Origin: Okapia johnstoni
Taxonomy: Eukaryota > Chordata > Mammalia > Artiodactyla > Giraffidae
Reading direction: 5' to 3'
Assembly: GCA_024291935.2 (NCBI GenBank)
Contig: CM044307.1
Location: forward strand, 99,515,461-99,579,460
Length of the DNA stretch: 64,000 nt
Shown here: positions 11,461 through 21,260 of the stretch, piece after piece
Layout of the letters: the number at the start of each line of letters is the position of its first letter
How positions within the stretch are numbered: position 1 is the stretch's first letter
The notes under the pieces: generated by a model
What the model was told of the DNA's origin: nothing
The model's input: only the letters and a program-made list of their open reading frames with translations
The model's database searches: none
Program-made: the position numbers and the translations under genes

Positions 11461-11714
11461 ATATTTTTCTTTGAACCTTTTTTATGTTTCTATTTGATCA
11501 TATATTTTAATCATATGTTTCAATCTAATTACATATATATATGTTCATTTCAGACTATAGGACTAAATTAGACACACATTTGTAAAATTAGGTAGTTTGA
11601 TATACATGATTAAATAAATCAAATGATGCTCAGACACAAACATACTGGGAGAAAATTTTTGTAGCATACATCACAAAGTATTGGTATTCGGAACATGTGA
11701 AGAACTTTGCATAC

Positions 11715-11960
11715 AGTAGAGTAGGTGAGTGCACAAACTCTGGAACCGCCCAGTTTAACTACTTACCAGCTGTGTGACTTTGGAAAAGTCCTTCAACCTT
11801 TCTAGGCTCAGTCTCCTTGTTTTGTAAAATGGAAATAAAAATAATACCTACCACATAGACCTGGTATAACAATTTACGAAATTCATATTTGTAAAGTTCT
11901 TAGAATATTATATTGCACAAAGTACTATTATGTATGTTTGTTAAATAAATTAATAGCTAA
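11715..11960 (+). repeat. MIR SINE, nearly complete
   Basis: One of the better preserved MIRs here: 'ctctggaaccgcccag', 'taccagctgtgtgactttgg', 'ctcagtctccttgttttg', 'taaaatggaaataaaaataa', 'tacctaccacatag' and a decayed 3' end with 'gttaaataaat'. The strand follows from the tRNA-like head being on the left. Confidence 0.85.
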
Positions 11961-12056
11961 TAAAATGATGAATAACCCACTAAGAATATGAAAAATCACC
12001 TCTTAGAAAAGATCATATGAGTATCTAATAAAAATATGAAAAGTTACTTGACTGGA

Positions 12057-13079
12057 AGTGATGGGAATACCAGACCACCTGACCTGCCTCCTGAGAAACC
12101 TGTATGCAGGTCAGGAAGCAACAGTTAGAACTGGACATGGAACAACAGACTGGTTCCAAATAGGACAAGGAGTTCATCAAGGCTGTGTATTGTCACTGTG
12201 TTTATTTAACTTATATGCAGAGTATATCATGAGAAACGCTGGGCTGGAGGAAGCACAAGCTGGAATCAAGATTGCTGGGTTCTCCTATCAATAACCTCAG
12301 ATATGCAGATAACACCACCCTTATGGCAGAAAGTGAGGAAGAACTAAAGAGCCTCTTGATGAAAGTGAAAGAGGAGAGGGAAAGGTTGGCTTAAAGCTCA
12401 ACATTCAGAAAACTAATGGCATCCGGTCCCATCACTTCATGGCAAATAGATGGGGAAACTGGAAACAGTGGCTGACTGCATTTTTGGGGGCTCCAAAATA
12501 TCTGCAGATGGTGACTGCAGCCATGAAATTAAAAGACACTTACTCCTTGAAAGGAAAGTTATGACCAACCTAGACAGCATATTAAAAAGTAGAGACATTA
12601 CTTTGCCCACAAAGGTCCGTATAGTCAAGGCTATGGTTTTTCCAGTGATCACGTGTGGATGTGAGAGTTGGACTATAAAGAAAGCTGAGCACCGAAGAAT
12701 TGATGCTTTTGAACTATGGTGTTGGAGAAGACTCTTGAGAGTCCCTTGGACTGCAAGGAGATCCAACCAGTCCATCCTAAAGGCGATCAGTCCTGGGTGT
12801 TCATTGCAAGGACTGATGTTGAAGCTGAAACTCCAGTACTTTGGCCACCTGATGCAAAGAGCTGATTCAGTTGAAAAGACCGAGATGCTGGGAAAGATTG
12901 AGGGCAGGAGGAGAAGGGGACAACAGAGGATGAGATGGCTGGATGGCATCGCCGACTCGATGCACATGGATTTGGGCAGACTCAGGGAGTTGGTGATGGA
13001 CAGGGAGGCCTGGCGTGCTGCGATTCATGGGGTCGCAAAGAGTCGGACACAACTGAGCGACTGAACTGAACTGAACTGA
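12057..13079 (+). pseudogene. BovB LINE, RT C-terminal half
   Basis: Sense, 5'-truncated BovB. An open stretch at 12058-12294 carries RT sequence (LRNLYAGQEATVRTGHGT) up to a frameshift. The catalytic YADD box then reads YADN, so the second catalytic aspartate is lost. From 12450 a second open stretch runs 204 codons to the natural stop (12450-13064), containing [20 protein letters not shown] and the arginine-rich [15 protein letters not shown]. It ends with a GAACT repeat tail at 13062-13080. Truncation, frameshift and active-site loss make it non-functional. Confidence 0.92.
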
Positions 13080-13239
13080 AGTTGACTTCAACTAGTAATA
13101 AGAAAAACTCAAGGCAAAAATCCATCAGACCGACAAAAGATTTAAAATGAATGATTATTAGATGTCTCAAATAAAGTAAAATAGTAATTTAGAAGCAACA
13201 TTTTGAAGTTTCTATCTAAAGTTAAAATAACACAAAAAT

Positions 13240-13815
13240 AGCCAGGACATGGAAGCAGCCTAGATGCCCATCAGCAGACGAATGGATAAGGAAGCAGTGG
13301 TACATATACACAATGGAATATTACTCGGCCATTAAAAGAGTACATTCGAATCAGTTCTAATGAGGTGGATGAAACTGGAGCCTGTTATACAGAATGAAGT
13401 AAGCCAGAAAGAAAAACACCAATACAGTATACTAACACATATATATGGTATTTAGTTAATCGGTAAAGATAACCCTGTATGCAAGACATCAAAAGAGACA
13501 CAGATAAATAGAACAGTATTATGGACTCTATGGGAGAGGGCGAGAGCAGGATGATATGGGAGAATGGCATTGAAGCATGTAAATTATCATATGTGAAGCG
13601 AATCGCCAGTCCAGGTTTGAGGCATGATACAGGGTGCTTGGGGCTGGTGCACTGGGATGACCCGGAGGGATGGGATGGGGAGGGAGGTGGGAGGGGGGTT
13701 CTGGAAGGGGAACACGTGTACACCCATGGTGGATTCATGTCAATGTGTGGCAAAACAAATACAATACTGTAAAGTTAAAAAATAGATAAATAAACATTAA
13801 AAAATAAAATAACAA
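13240..13815 (+). mobile_element. L1-BT 3' end
   Basis: Bovid L1 3' region: 'agatgcccatcagcagacg', 'aatattactcggccatt', 'gatgaaactggagcctg', 'ggggctggtgcactggga', then the G-rich 3' UTR ('gggaggtgggagggg') and 'gtggattcatgtcaatgtg' before an A-rich tail. A rough repeat (aaaataacacaaaa / aaaataacaaaatc) flanks it and may be the target duplication. Divergence is low, so this is a comparatively young 5'-truncated insertion. Confidence 0.85.
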
Positions 13816-13879
13816 AATCTTGATATCTAAAGGAAATATTCACACAGTAAAAAAAAAAAATGTGCAAAAATACCAATAG

Positions 13880-14125
13880 CTTTACAACCTATAAGAGCAA
13901 AAGAGTGAAAAGGCTTAATTGTCCAGTGACAAAATATAAAATGGTACAACCATGATACACAATATTTTGCAGGGATTGAAAAAGAATAAAGGAAAAAGTA
14001 TGATGTATATTTATATATATAATATACTTTAGGAAAAGCAGGTCATAAAAGTGCTTAAATTATCTTAAAGAAGAAACTCAGCAAACAGTACTATGAGCTT
14101 TCTATGACAACTTTGGTATTTTAAT
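13880..14125 (+). repeat. Old L1 3' region
   Basis: 'ggcttaattgtccagtgac', 'atggtacaaccatgatacac' and 'attttgcagggattg' parallel the L1 block 'caattgtccaacaatgg...ggtacatccatacaatgg'. Heavily diverged, non-coding. Confidence 0.5.
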
Positions 14126-14239
14126 ACACAGAAAAAATGGCTTAATTATATTAATAAGACTTATACCTGGGGACATGCTTTTCATAAATCAACATTAGAA
14201 ATTTAAGAGAATAAAAGCAAGTAAACAATCTTGTGAAAC

Positions 14240-14530
14240 TTCACAGATTAATGCAAAAGAAGACAACTACATTAAGAGACATACTATGATTTTGGATTGA
14301 AGATTCAGTAATGAAAATAGACTTTCTCCCCTAAATTAATTGATTCTATTTCAGAATAGCAATGTTAATTTTGACCTTGCAGAATACTTATAAAGTTCAT
14401 GAGTAAAAATTAGGAAGAAAAATGCTAAGAAAAATATTTCAAAGGAAAATATAGCTATAGAGCTTATATTGCCAGATATTAAGATATATAATAAATATAT
14501 AATAATTGAAACATGTATACCACAAATGTA
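14240..14530 (+). pseudogene. Old L1 ORF2 relic
   Basis: 'gactttctcccctaaattaa', 'tgattctatttcagaatag' and 'gagcttatattgccagata' align with the L1 ORF2 segment downstream of the RT domain. The frame is destroyed. Confidence 0.5.
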
Positions 14531-14554
14531 AAAGGGAGCATTGCATTGTCTGTA

Positions 14555-14960
14555 AAGGTCTGTGTTAGTTTTCTATTGCTGCTGTAACAAATTACCACAT
14601 AGTTAGTGGCTTAAAAAAACACAGATTTATTACTTTACTAGTCTAGAAGTCTTTAGTTTTGTCGGACTGAAATCAAGGTATTGGACAGCTGAGTTCTTTC
14701 TGGAGATTCTAGGAGAGGATTTATTTCCTTATCTTCTCCACTCCTTGAATCTGCCTGCATTCTTTGGCTCGTGGCTCCTTCTTCATTTTTAGAGCCAGTC
14801 ATTTCAAAGCTAACATCTTCAAAGCTACATGACATCACTCTGGCACCTGCTTTCATCATTATAGCTTCTCTGATTTTTAAGGACTCTTGTAATTACATTG
14901 GACCCATCTGGACAATCCAGGATAGTTGTCCATCTCAATGTCTTGCACTTTGTGTAATCA
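14555..14960 (-). repeat. MLT1-type MaLR LTR, antisense
   Basis: Begins with 'gttagttttctattgctgct' and 'gtaacaaattaccacatag', continues through 'tttctggagattctagg', 'gcattctttggctcgtgg' and 'ggactcttgtaattacattg', ending 'gacaatccaggatag'. This is the reverse complement of an ERVL-MaLR (MLT1-type) LTR. No internal retroviral sequence adjoins it on either side, so it is a solo LTR. Confidence 0.75.
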
Positions 14961-14974
14961 TGTATGCAAATTTT

Positions 14975-15520
14975 TAATAAAAAAATCTGTCAACTGTTTT
15001 CAAAAGTGGTTGTACTATTTTATATCCGCAGCTGGAATGTAGGAGAGTTCCAATTGTTCCACATCTTTGACAATATGGTGTATTGTCCATGTTTTTTTAA
15101 TTTTAGACTTCTTTGGGGGTGTGTGGTAGGATAATTATGAAATCATTACTATAAGCCATTATTCTGAGTAACTTTTCACATTCCTATTAGACATTTATTG
15201 TTCTTTTATTATTAGCTCATGAGTTCTTTATATAGTCCAAATATAAGAACTTTGTCAACCAAACAATTGAATATCATTTTCTAACCTGTAACTGACCTTC
15301 TCATTTTTCTAAATGTCTCTTAAAAAGCAGAATTTTAATATGTTTTTAAAATTTAACTTTTTTATCTTTTTAATTTAAAATTGATAAGTGTGCTGCCTTT
15401 GCAATCTTCACTTATTCTGATATCGGGAAGGTTTTCCACTATGTTTTCTTCAGGAATTTTATAGTTTTAGATTTTATATCTGAAATCTGATACATTTTGT
15501 GCAGGATTTTGTATATTCTC
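14975..15520 (-). pseudogene. L1 ORF2/3' region, antisense
   Basis: 'aactgttttcaaaagtggttg', 'gtaggagagttccaattg', 'cacatctttgacaatatgg', 'gctcatgagttctttatat' and 'gaactttgtcaacc' are the complement of the L1 ORF2 3' end. It lies between two MLT1-type LTRs of opposite orientation. No open frame remains. Confidence 0.75.
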
Positions 15521-15945
15521 TCTGGTGTGATAGGATTCTAAAATGTCCCCCAAGCTTTCGCATCCCTTAGGCATACATCCTGCAGAATCCTTGGATCTGT
15601 GAATTTGTTGTGCTTTACTTCTATTGTTATGGTGTAGCTGACTCGAAAATGGAGAAATTATGCATTGGGACTAACCTGATCACATGAGCTCCTTAAAAGC
15701 AGAGAGTTTTCTCTGGTGGAAGATGAGGAAGAGAAGGATATTCATGGGTGTGTGAGGGATATGATCTGAGACAGGTTTTTCCTTTTGCTAGGTTGGAGGG
15801 GACTATAAGACAAGAACTAAGAGACTGGTCTTTAGGAGCTGAGACTATTAGCTTCTTTCTACCTTTCAAACAGAGAAACTGAAACTGCAAAAAATTTAGT
15901 TGGCATAGAACTATTAAAAACACTGATTCAGAATTCAAAATCCTT
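15520..15945 (+). repeat. MLT1-type MaLR LTR, sense
   Basis: Sense MaLR LTR: 'gataggattctaaaatgtcc', 'ctttcgcatcccttaggc', 'atacatcctgcagaatcc', 'ttatggtgtagctgac', 'ctaacctgatcacatgagc' and 'ccttaaaagcagagag'. It is diverged and solo. Its orientation is opposite to the LTR at 14555-14960, so the two are not a proviral pair. Confidence 0.65.
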
Positions 15946-16252
15946 TATTCTGACTATAAATAGAATGCCTTTCCATTTTGCCACATTGACTTCCAAATGT
16001 TTAAATTATCAACTCTGATGTATAAAATGCAACCATCAAGGTCTAAAATTTCCTAAATTATTAGATCGGACTATCACACAGTGTAGCAGAACACTAAACT
16101 AGTATGGGTGTAAAGAAAGAGGGAATATGAAGAGTCTAGAGACACTTTGTTTTCCAAATTTCAACTCCCCACATTACCACTACCATCTGATGCTACACAT
16201 TTCTTCACTGGTTCATAGTTTCCTGTCAGAAAGGAATAACAAAAACATTTGA
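15946..16252. other. Unique DNA
   Basis: Nothing recognised in this short stretch before the SINE/BovB nest. Confidence 0.5.
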
Positions 16253-16385
16253 GGCTAGTTCCCTTGTGGCTCAGCTGGTAAAGAATCCGACTGCAGTGCA
16301 GGAGACCTGGGTTCAATCCCTGGGTTGGGAAAATCCCCTGAAGAAGGGAAAGGCTACCCACTCCAGTTATGGACCTTATAGTCCC
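16253..16385 (+). mobile_element. Bov-tA SINE, left part
   Basis: tRNA-like head and middle of a ruminant SINE ('ggctcagctggtaaagaatc', 'ggagacctgggttcaatccc', 'gggaaaggctacccactcc') ending in 'tatggaccttatagtcc'. The missing 3' end appears at 19923-19985, on the far side of the large BovB, so I infer one SINE split by that insertion. The B box has a C-to-T-type change (ggttcaatccc). Confidence 0.85.
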
Positions 16386-18004
16386 ATCAGTTCAGTCGCT
16401 CACCAGTGTCTGACTCTTTGCAACCCCATGGACTGCAGCACGCCAGAGTTCCCTGTGCATCAGCAACTCCTGGAGCTTGCTCAAACTCATGTCCATTGAG
16501 TCGGTGATGCCATTCAACCATCTCATCCTCTGTGGTCCCCTTCTACTCCTACCTTCAATCTTTCCCAGCATCAGGGTCTTTTCAAATGTGTCAGTTCTTC
16601 ACATCAGATGGCCAAAGTATTGGAGGTTCAGTTTCAGCATCAGTCTTTCCAATGAATATTCAGGACTGATTTCCTTTAGGCTTGACTGGTTGGATCTCCA
16701 TGCAGTCTAAGGGACTCTCAAGAGTCTTCTCCAACAACACAGTTCAAAAGCATCAGTTCTTCTGTGCTCAGCTTTCTTTATGGTTCAACTCTCACATCCA
16801 TACATGACTACTTAGAAAACTATAGCTTTGGCTAGATGGACCTTTTTTGGCAAAGTAATGTTTTTAATATGCTATCTATGTTTGTCATAGCTTTTCTTCT
16901 AAGGAACAAGCTTCTTAATTTCATGGCTGCAGTCACCATCTGCAGTGATTTTGGAGCCCAAAAAAATAAATTCTCAAATGGTTTCCATTGTTTCCCCATC
17001 TACTTGCCATGAAGTGATGGGACCAGATGCCATGATCTGTTTTCTGAATGTTGACTTTTAAGCCAACTTTTTCACTCTCCTCTTTCACTTTCATCAAGAG
17101 GCTCTTTAGGTCTTATTCACTTTCTGCCATAAGGTTGTTGTCATCTCCGTATCTGAGGTTATTGACATTTCTCCCAGCAATCTTGACTCCAGCTTGTGCT
17201 TCCTCCAGCCCAGCATTTCTCATGATGTACTACTCTGCATGTAAGTTAAATAAGCAGGGTGACAATATACAGTCTTGACATACTCCTTTCTCTATTTTGA
17301 ACCAGTCTGTTGCTCCATGTCCAGTTCTAACTGTTGATTCTTGACCTGAATACAGATCTCTCAGGGGACAGGTCAGGTGGTCTGACCATCTCTTAAAGAA
17401 TTTTCCACAGTTTGTTATATACCACAAGTCAAAGGCTATGGCATAGTCAATAAAGTAGAAGTAGATATTTTTCTGGAGCTCTCCTGGAGAGAGTCTGGAT
17501 CTTTTTCAATGATCCAGTGGATGTTGGCAATTTGATTTCTGGTTCCTCTGCCTTTTTGAAAACCAGCTTGAACAACTGGAAGTTCACGGTTCATGAACTG
17601 TTGAAGCCTGGCTTGGGAATTTTGAGCATTACTTTGCTAGTGTGTGAGATGACTGGAATTGTGCAGTAACGAACATTCTTTGGCATCCCCTTTCTTTGGG
17701 ATTGGAATGAAAACTGACCTTTTCCAGTCCTGTGGCCACTGCTGAGTTTTCCAAATTTGCTGGCATTTTGAGTGCAGCACTTTCACAGCATCATCTTTTA
17801 GGATTTGAAATAGCTCAACTGGAATTCCATCACCTCCACTAGCTTTGTTCATAGTGATGCTTCCTAAGGCCCACTTGACTTTGCATTCCAGGAAGTCTGG
17901 CTCTAGGTGAGTGATCACACCATCGTGGTTATCTGGGTCATGAAGATCATTTTGTTTATTTCTTCTGTGTATTCTTGCCACCTCTTTTTAATATATTCTG
18001 CTTC

Positions 18005-18225
18005 TGTTTACTTCAATTCAGTTCAGTCACTCAGTCATGTCTGAATCTTTGCAATCCCATGGACTACAGCATGCTAGGCTTCCCTGTCCATCACCAAATC
18101 CTGGAGCTTATGCAAACTCATGTCCATTGAGTTGGTGATGCTATCCTACCATCTCATCCTCTGCCATCCCCTTCTCCTCCCAGCTTCAATCATTTCCAGC
18201 ATCAGGGTGTTTTCCAATGAGTCTA
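18005..18225 (-). pseudogene. BovB 3' fragment nested in BovB
   Basis: Restarts the BovB 3' end ('caattcagttcagtcactc', 'catgtccattgagttggtg', 'gcatcagggtgttttccaatg') inside the host element between 'attctgcttctgtt' and 'tatacaatttttcc'. Relative to the expected host sequence about 20 bases are missing at the junction. Same orientation as the host. Confidence 0.82.
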
Positions 18226-18331
18226 TACAATTTTTCCTTTATTGTGCTCATTTTTGCATGAAATGTTCCCTTGGTATATCCAATTTTCTTGAAGAGATCT
18301 CTGGTCTTTCCCATTCTATTGTTTTCTTTGA

Positions 18332-18362
18332 TTTAGGTCATACCTCAATGGTATGACCTAAA
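18332..18362. other. Perfect 13-bp hairpin inside BovB
   Basis: Arms tttaggtcatacc (18332-18344) and ggtatgacctaaa (18350-18362) are exact reverse complements around the 5-base loop tcaat. As I remember the BovB consensus, only the left arm belongs there; the right arm replaces a short 'ctagtgg'-like segment. Confidence 0.85.
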
Positions 18363-19234
18363 AAGTGGTTTTCCCTACTTTCTTCAATTTAAGTCTGAAT
18401 TTGGTATTAAGGAGTTCATGATCTGTGCCATAGTCAGCTTCCAGTCTTGTTTTTGCTGAATGTATAGAGCTTCTCCATCTTTGGCTGCAAAGAATATAAT
18501 CTATCTGATTTCAGTATTGACCATCTGGTGATGTCCATGTGTAGAGTCTTCACTTGTGTTGGAAGAAGGTGTTTGCTATTACCAGTGCACTCTCTTGGCA
18601 AAAGTCAATTAGCTTTTGCCCTGCTTTATTCTGTACTCCAAGGCCAAATTTGCCTGTTACTCCAATATCTCTTAACTTCCTAATTTTGCATTCCAGTTCC
18701 CTATAATGAAAAGGACATCTTTCTTGGGTGTTAGTTCTGGAAGGTCTTATAGGTCTTCAGATAACCATTCAACTTCAGCTTCTTCAGCATTCCTGGTCTG
18801 GGTGTACACTTGGATTAGTGTGATATTTAATAATTTGCCTTGGAACAAACAGAGATCATTCTGTTGTTTTTGAGACTGAACCCAAATACTACATTTCAGA
18901 CCTTTTGTTAATTATGAAGGCTGCTCCATTGCTTCTAAGAGATTCTTTCCCACAGTAGTGGATATAATGGTCATGTGAATTAAATTCACCCATTCCAGTC
19001 GATTTTAGTTCACTGATTCCTGAAATGTCGATGTTCACGTTTGCCATCTCCTTGTTTGGCCACTTCCAATTTACCTTGATTCATGGACCTAACATTCCAG
19101 GTTCCTATGCAATATTGTTCTTTACAGCATCAGACTTTAGGTCCATCACTAGTCACTTCCACAACTGGGTGTTGTTTTCACTTTGGCTCAGTCTCTTCAT
19201 TTTTTCTGGAGTTTTTTCTCCACTCTTCTCCTCT

Positions 19235-19396
19235 TACAATGCAAGAGAGCTGGGTTCGATTTGGGAAGATAGTCTGGAGAAGGAAATGGCAACCCACTCC
19301 AGTACTCTTGCCTGGAAAAATCCCATGGACGGAGGAACCTTGTAGGCTATAGTCCATGGGGTCACAAAGAGTCAGACACGACTGAGTGACTTCACT
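19235..19396 (+). mobile_element. 5'-truncated Bov-tA SINE in BovB
   Basis: Begins within the tRNA-like part ('tacaatgcaagagagctgg') and continues to 'agtcagacacgactgagtg'. A 14-base target duplication with one mismatch (cactcttctcctct at 19221-19234, cacttttctcctct at 19397-19410) proves insertion into the host BovB. Confidence 0.93.
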
Positions 19397-19485
19397 CACT
19401 TTTCTCCTCTAGCATATTGGGTACCTACAAACTTGGGAGTTCATCTTTCAGTGTCTTATCTTTTGCCTTTTCATACTGTTCATGG

Positions 19486-19909
19486 ACTTATGTATAGTTG
19501 GACTATAAAGAAAGCTGAGCACCAAAGAATTGATGCTTTTGAACTGTCATATTGGAGAAGACTCTTGAGAGTCCCTTGGACTGCAAGGAGATCAAACCAG
19601 TCAATTCTAAAGGCAAGCAGTCCTGAATATTCATTGGAAGGACTGATGCTGAAGCTGAAACTCCAATACTTTGGCCACCTGATGTGAAGAACTGACTCAT
19701 TGGGAAAAGACCCTGATGCTGGGAAAGATCGAAGTCAGGAAGAGAAGGGGATGACAGAGGATGAGATAGTTGGATGGCATCACTGACTCAATGGACATGA
19801 GTTTGAGCAACCTTCAGAAGTTGGTGATGGCCAGGGAAGCCTGGCATGCTGCAGTCCATGGGGTCATAAAGAGTCAGACATGATTGTGCGACTGAACAGA
19901 ACTGAATTC
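19486..19909 (+). pseudogene. Sense BovB 3' fragment in antisense BovB
   Basis: Covers the end of the RT ORF ('gttggactataaagaaagc', 'ttggagaagactcttgag', 'ggactgatgctgaagctg') to the GAACT tail. A short 'ttcatgg' at 19479-19485 and 19910-19916 is the likely target duplication. One open stretch of about 84 codons (19433-19687) overlaps it, and a stop occurs at 19685. Confidence 0.86.
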
Positions 19910-19922
19910 TTCATGGGGTTCT

Positions 19923-19985
19923 AATGGACTGTGTTGTTCTTGAGGTCACAAAGAGTCAGACATGACTGAGCCATTTTCACTTTAC
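19923..19985 (+). mobile_element. Bov-tA SINE, right part
   Basis: 'aatggactgtgttgttc' followed by 'ggtcacaaagagtcagac' and 'atgactgagccattttcac' is a SINE 3' end lacking its head. The head is at 16253-16385. Bases next to the two junctions (atggaccttatag / atggactgtgttg) are similar and may be a decayed target duplication. Confidence 0.65.
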
Positions 19986-20029
19986 ACAGTAATCTACACT
20001 TGTTGTTCTTTCATGTGTAAATGGGTAAC

Positions 20030-20310
20030 TTGGGGCTTTTGTTAAACTATAGATTTGAGTTCAATAGTTTGGGGATGGGCCCAAGACCCTGCATTTCTTT
20101 TCTTTTTTTTTTTTTTAATATAATTTATTTATTTTAGTTGGGGGCTAATTACTTTACAATATTGTAGTAGTTTTTGCCATACATTGACATGAATCAGCCA
20201 TGGGTTTACATGTGTTCCCCATCCTGAACCCTCCTCCCACCTCCCTCCCCATAAGACCCTGCATTTCTAACAAGCTCTTTGGTAATAGAGATACTACTAT
20301 TCCACAAAAT
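20030..20310. repeat. MER5A DNA transposon relic, split by L1-BT
   Basis: 'gatttgagttcaatagtttgg', 'ggatgggcccaagaccctgc' and, after the L1 insertion, 'aacaagctctttggtaa' follow the MER5A core ('ctgattcagtaggtctggggtggg...gcatttctaacaag'). It is an ancient non-autonomous hAT-Charlie fragment. Confidence 0.7.
20099..20252 (-). mobile_element. Short L1-BT insertion with perfect TSD
   Basis: Starts with a T-rich (reversed poly-A) stretch and reads 'gggggctaattactttac', 'aatattgtagtagtttttgcc', 'catgaatcagccatggg', then 'ccctcctcccacctccctc', the complement of the L1-BT 3' UTR. The 16-base sequence aagaccctgcatttct occurs exactly at 20083-20098 and 20253-20268. This is a textbook 5'-truncated, target-primed insertion with no decay of the duplication. 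Confidence 0.92.
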
Positions 20311-20610
20311 GCATTGAATGTCAAAGAGTTAAGATTTCTTTTTTTTTAATCACTTTAAGGAACTTGATTTTGACAGAGTATAGGAGTATCCCAGCGGATG
20401 CAGAGCCATTCCTTGTTCCCAGTGATATTAACATATCTATATATGCATAGCTCCCAAATGTTCAAACCACTTACTCAAGTAGATTTTTGAAACTCATTTA
20501 TTTATTATGTGTTAAAACCAATTTCACTAGAATGAACTGGGTGGTGGCAAAAGATATTTATAGTTCATGGAGATGGTTGGGACTGAGGATCATACGAAGC
20601 ATTATAAAAT
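20311..20610. other. Unique DNA
   Basis: Nothing recognised apart from a T run at 20338-20348. Confidence 0.5.
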
Positions 20611-20962
20611 TGTTGTTGTTTGGTGGCTCAGTTGTGTCCTACTCCTTGCAACCCTGTGGACTGCAGCACGCTGAGCTTCCCTGTCCTTCACTATCTCCCG
20701 GAGCTTGCTTAAACTCATGTCCATTGAGTCGATGATGCCGTCCAACCACCTCATCTTCTGTCATCCCCTTCTCCTCCTTCCCTCATCTTTCCCAGCATCA
20801 GAGTCTTTTCCAGAGTGTTTTCTTCACATCAAGTGGCCAAAGTATTGGACCTTCAGCTTCAGCATCAGTCCTTCCAATGAATATTCAGGGTTGATTTCCT
20901 TTAGGAATGACTGGTTTGATCTCCTTGCTGTTCAAGGGACTCTCATGAGTCTTCTTCAGCTT
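20611..20962 (-). pseudogene. BovB LINE 3' fragment, antisense
   Basis: Starts with the older-type BovB end 'tgttgttgtttggtggctc' and covers 'ccctgtggactgcagcacg' to 'gactctcatgagtcttcttc'. It contains small deletions in the 'ccttccctcatctttccc' region. Non-functional. Confidence 0.88.
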
Positions 20963-21035
20963 CAGGAAAACTGGTGTCTTGTTTCTTATGAGTTTCATTT
21001 TATTTCTTTCAAGTTAAAATAAAAAAGACTCAAAC

Positions 21036-21166
21036 ATTGGAGAAGGAAATGGCAACCCACTCCAGTGTTCTTGCCTGGAGAATCCCAGGGACGGCGGAGC
21101 CTGGTGGGCTGCCGTCTATGGGGTCGCACAGAGTCGGACACTACTGAAGCGACTTAGCAGCAGCAG
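21036..21166 (+). mobile_element. Ruminant SINE, tRNA-less Bov type
   Basis: 'attggagaaggaaatggcaac', 'ccactccagtgttcttgcc' and 'ggacggcggagcctgg' lead to an end reading 'gaagcgacttagcagcagc'. This ending marks the cattle SINE2-1/Bov-tA3-like subfamily. The tRNA head is absent. Low divergence suggests youth. No clear target duplication seen. Confidence 0.88.
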
Positions 21167-21260
21167 TTGTTCATCTGTTTTATGGCTAATTTTTAATGAC
21201 AGAGAAAATATATTGCTAATTTGTGATATAATTAATATTTTTATTTTTTTGTGCATGATT

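Larger units (their letters stand above)
16386..19922 (-). pseudogene. Nearly full-length BovB LINE, interrupted
   Basis: Antisense RTE-type LINE. Host pieces are 16386-18004 (3' end through the RT domain), about 18226-19220 (endonuclease region), 19411-19485 and 19910-19922 (5' part), together about 2.7 kb. Preserved RT segments include an open stretch at 17637-17981 (KASGGDGIPVELF), a motif A region still reading FIDYA..AFD near 17430, and YGDD in place of YADD near 17140-17160, so both aspartates survive. Frameshifts and stops break the ORF. Inserts are a BovB 3' piece (18005-18225), a SINE (19235-19396) and a sense BovB (19486-19909). Confidence 0.88.

Noticed and set aside
12437..12967. 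176-codon minus-strand open frame
   Set aside because: Antisense shadow of the sense BovB ORF at 12450-13064.
13521..13772. 83-codon plus-strand open frame (and a similar one at 63043-63237)
   Set aside because: Lies in the L1-BT 3' UTR, which is G-rich and stop-poor; not a protein gene.
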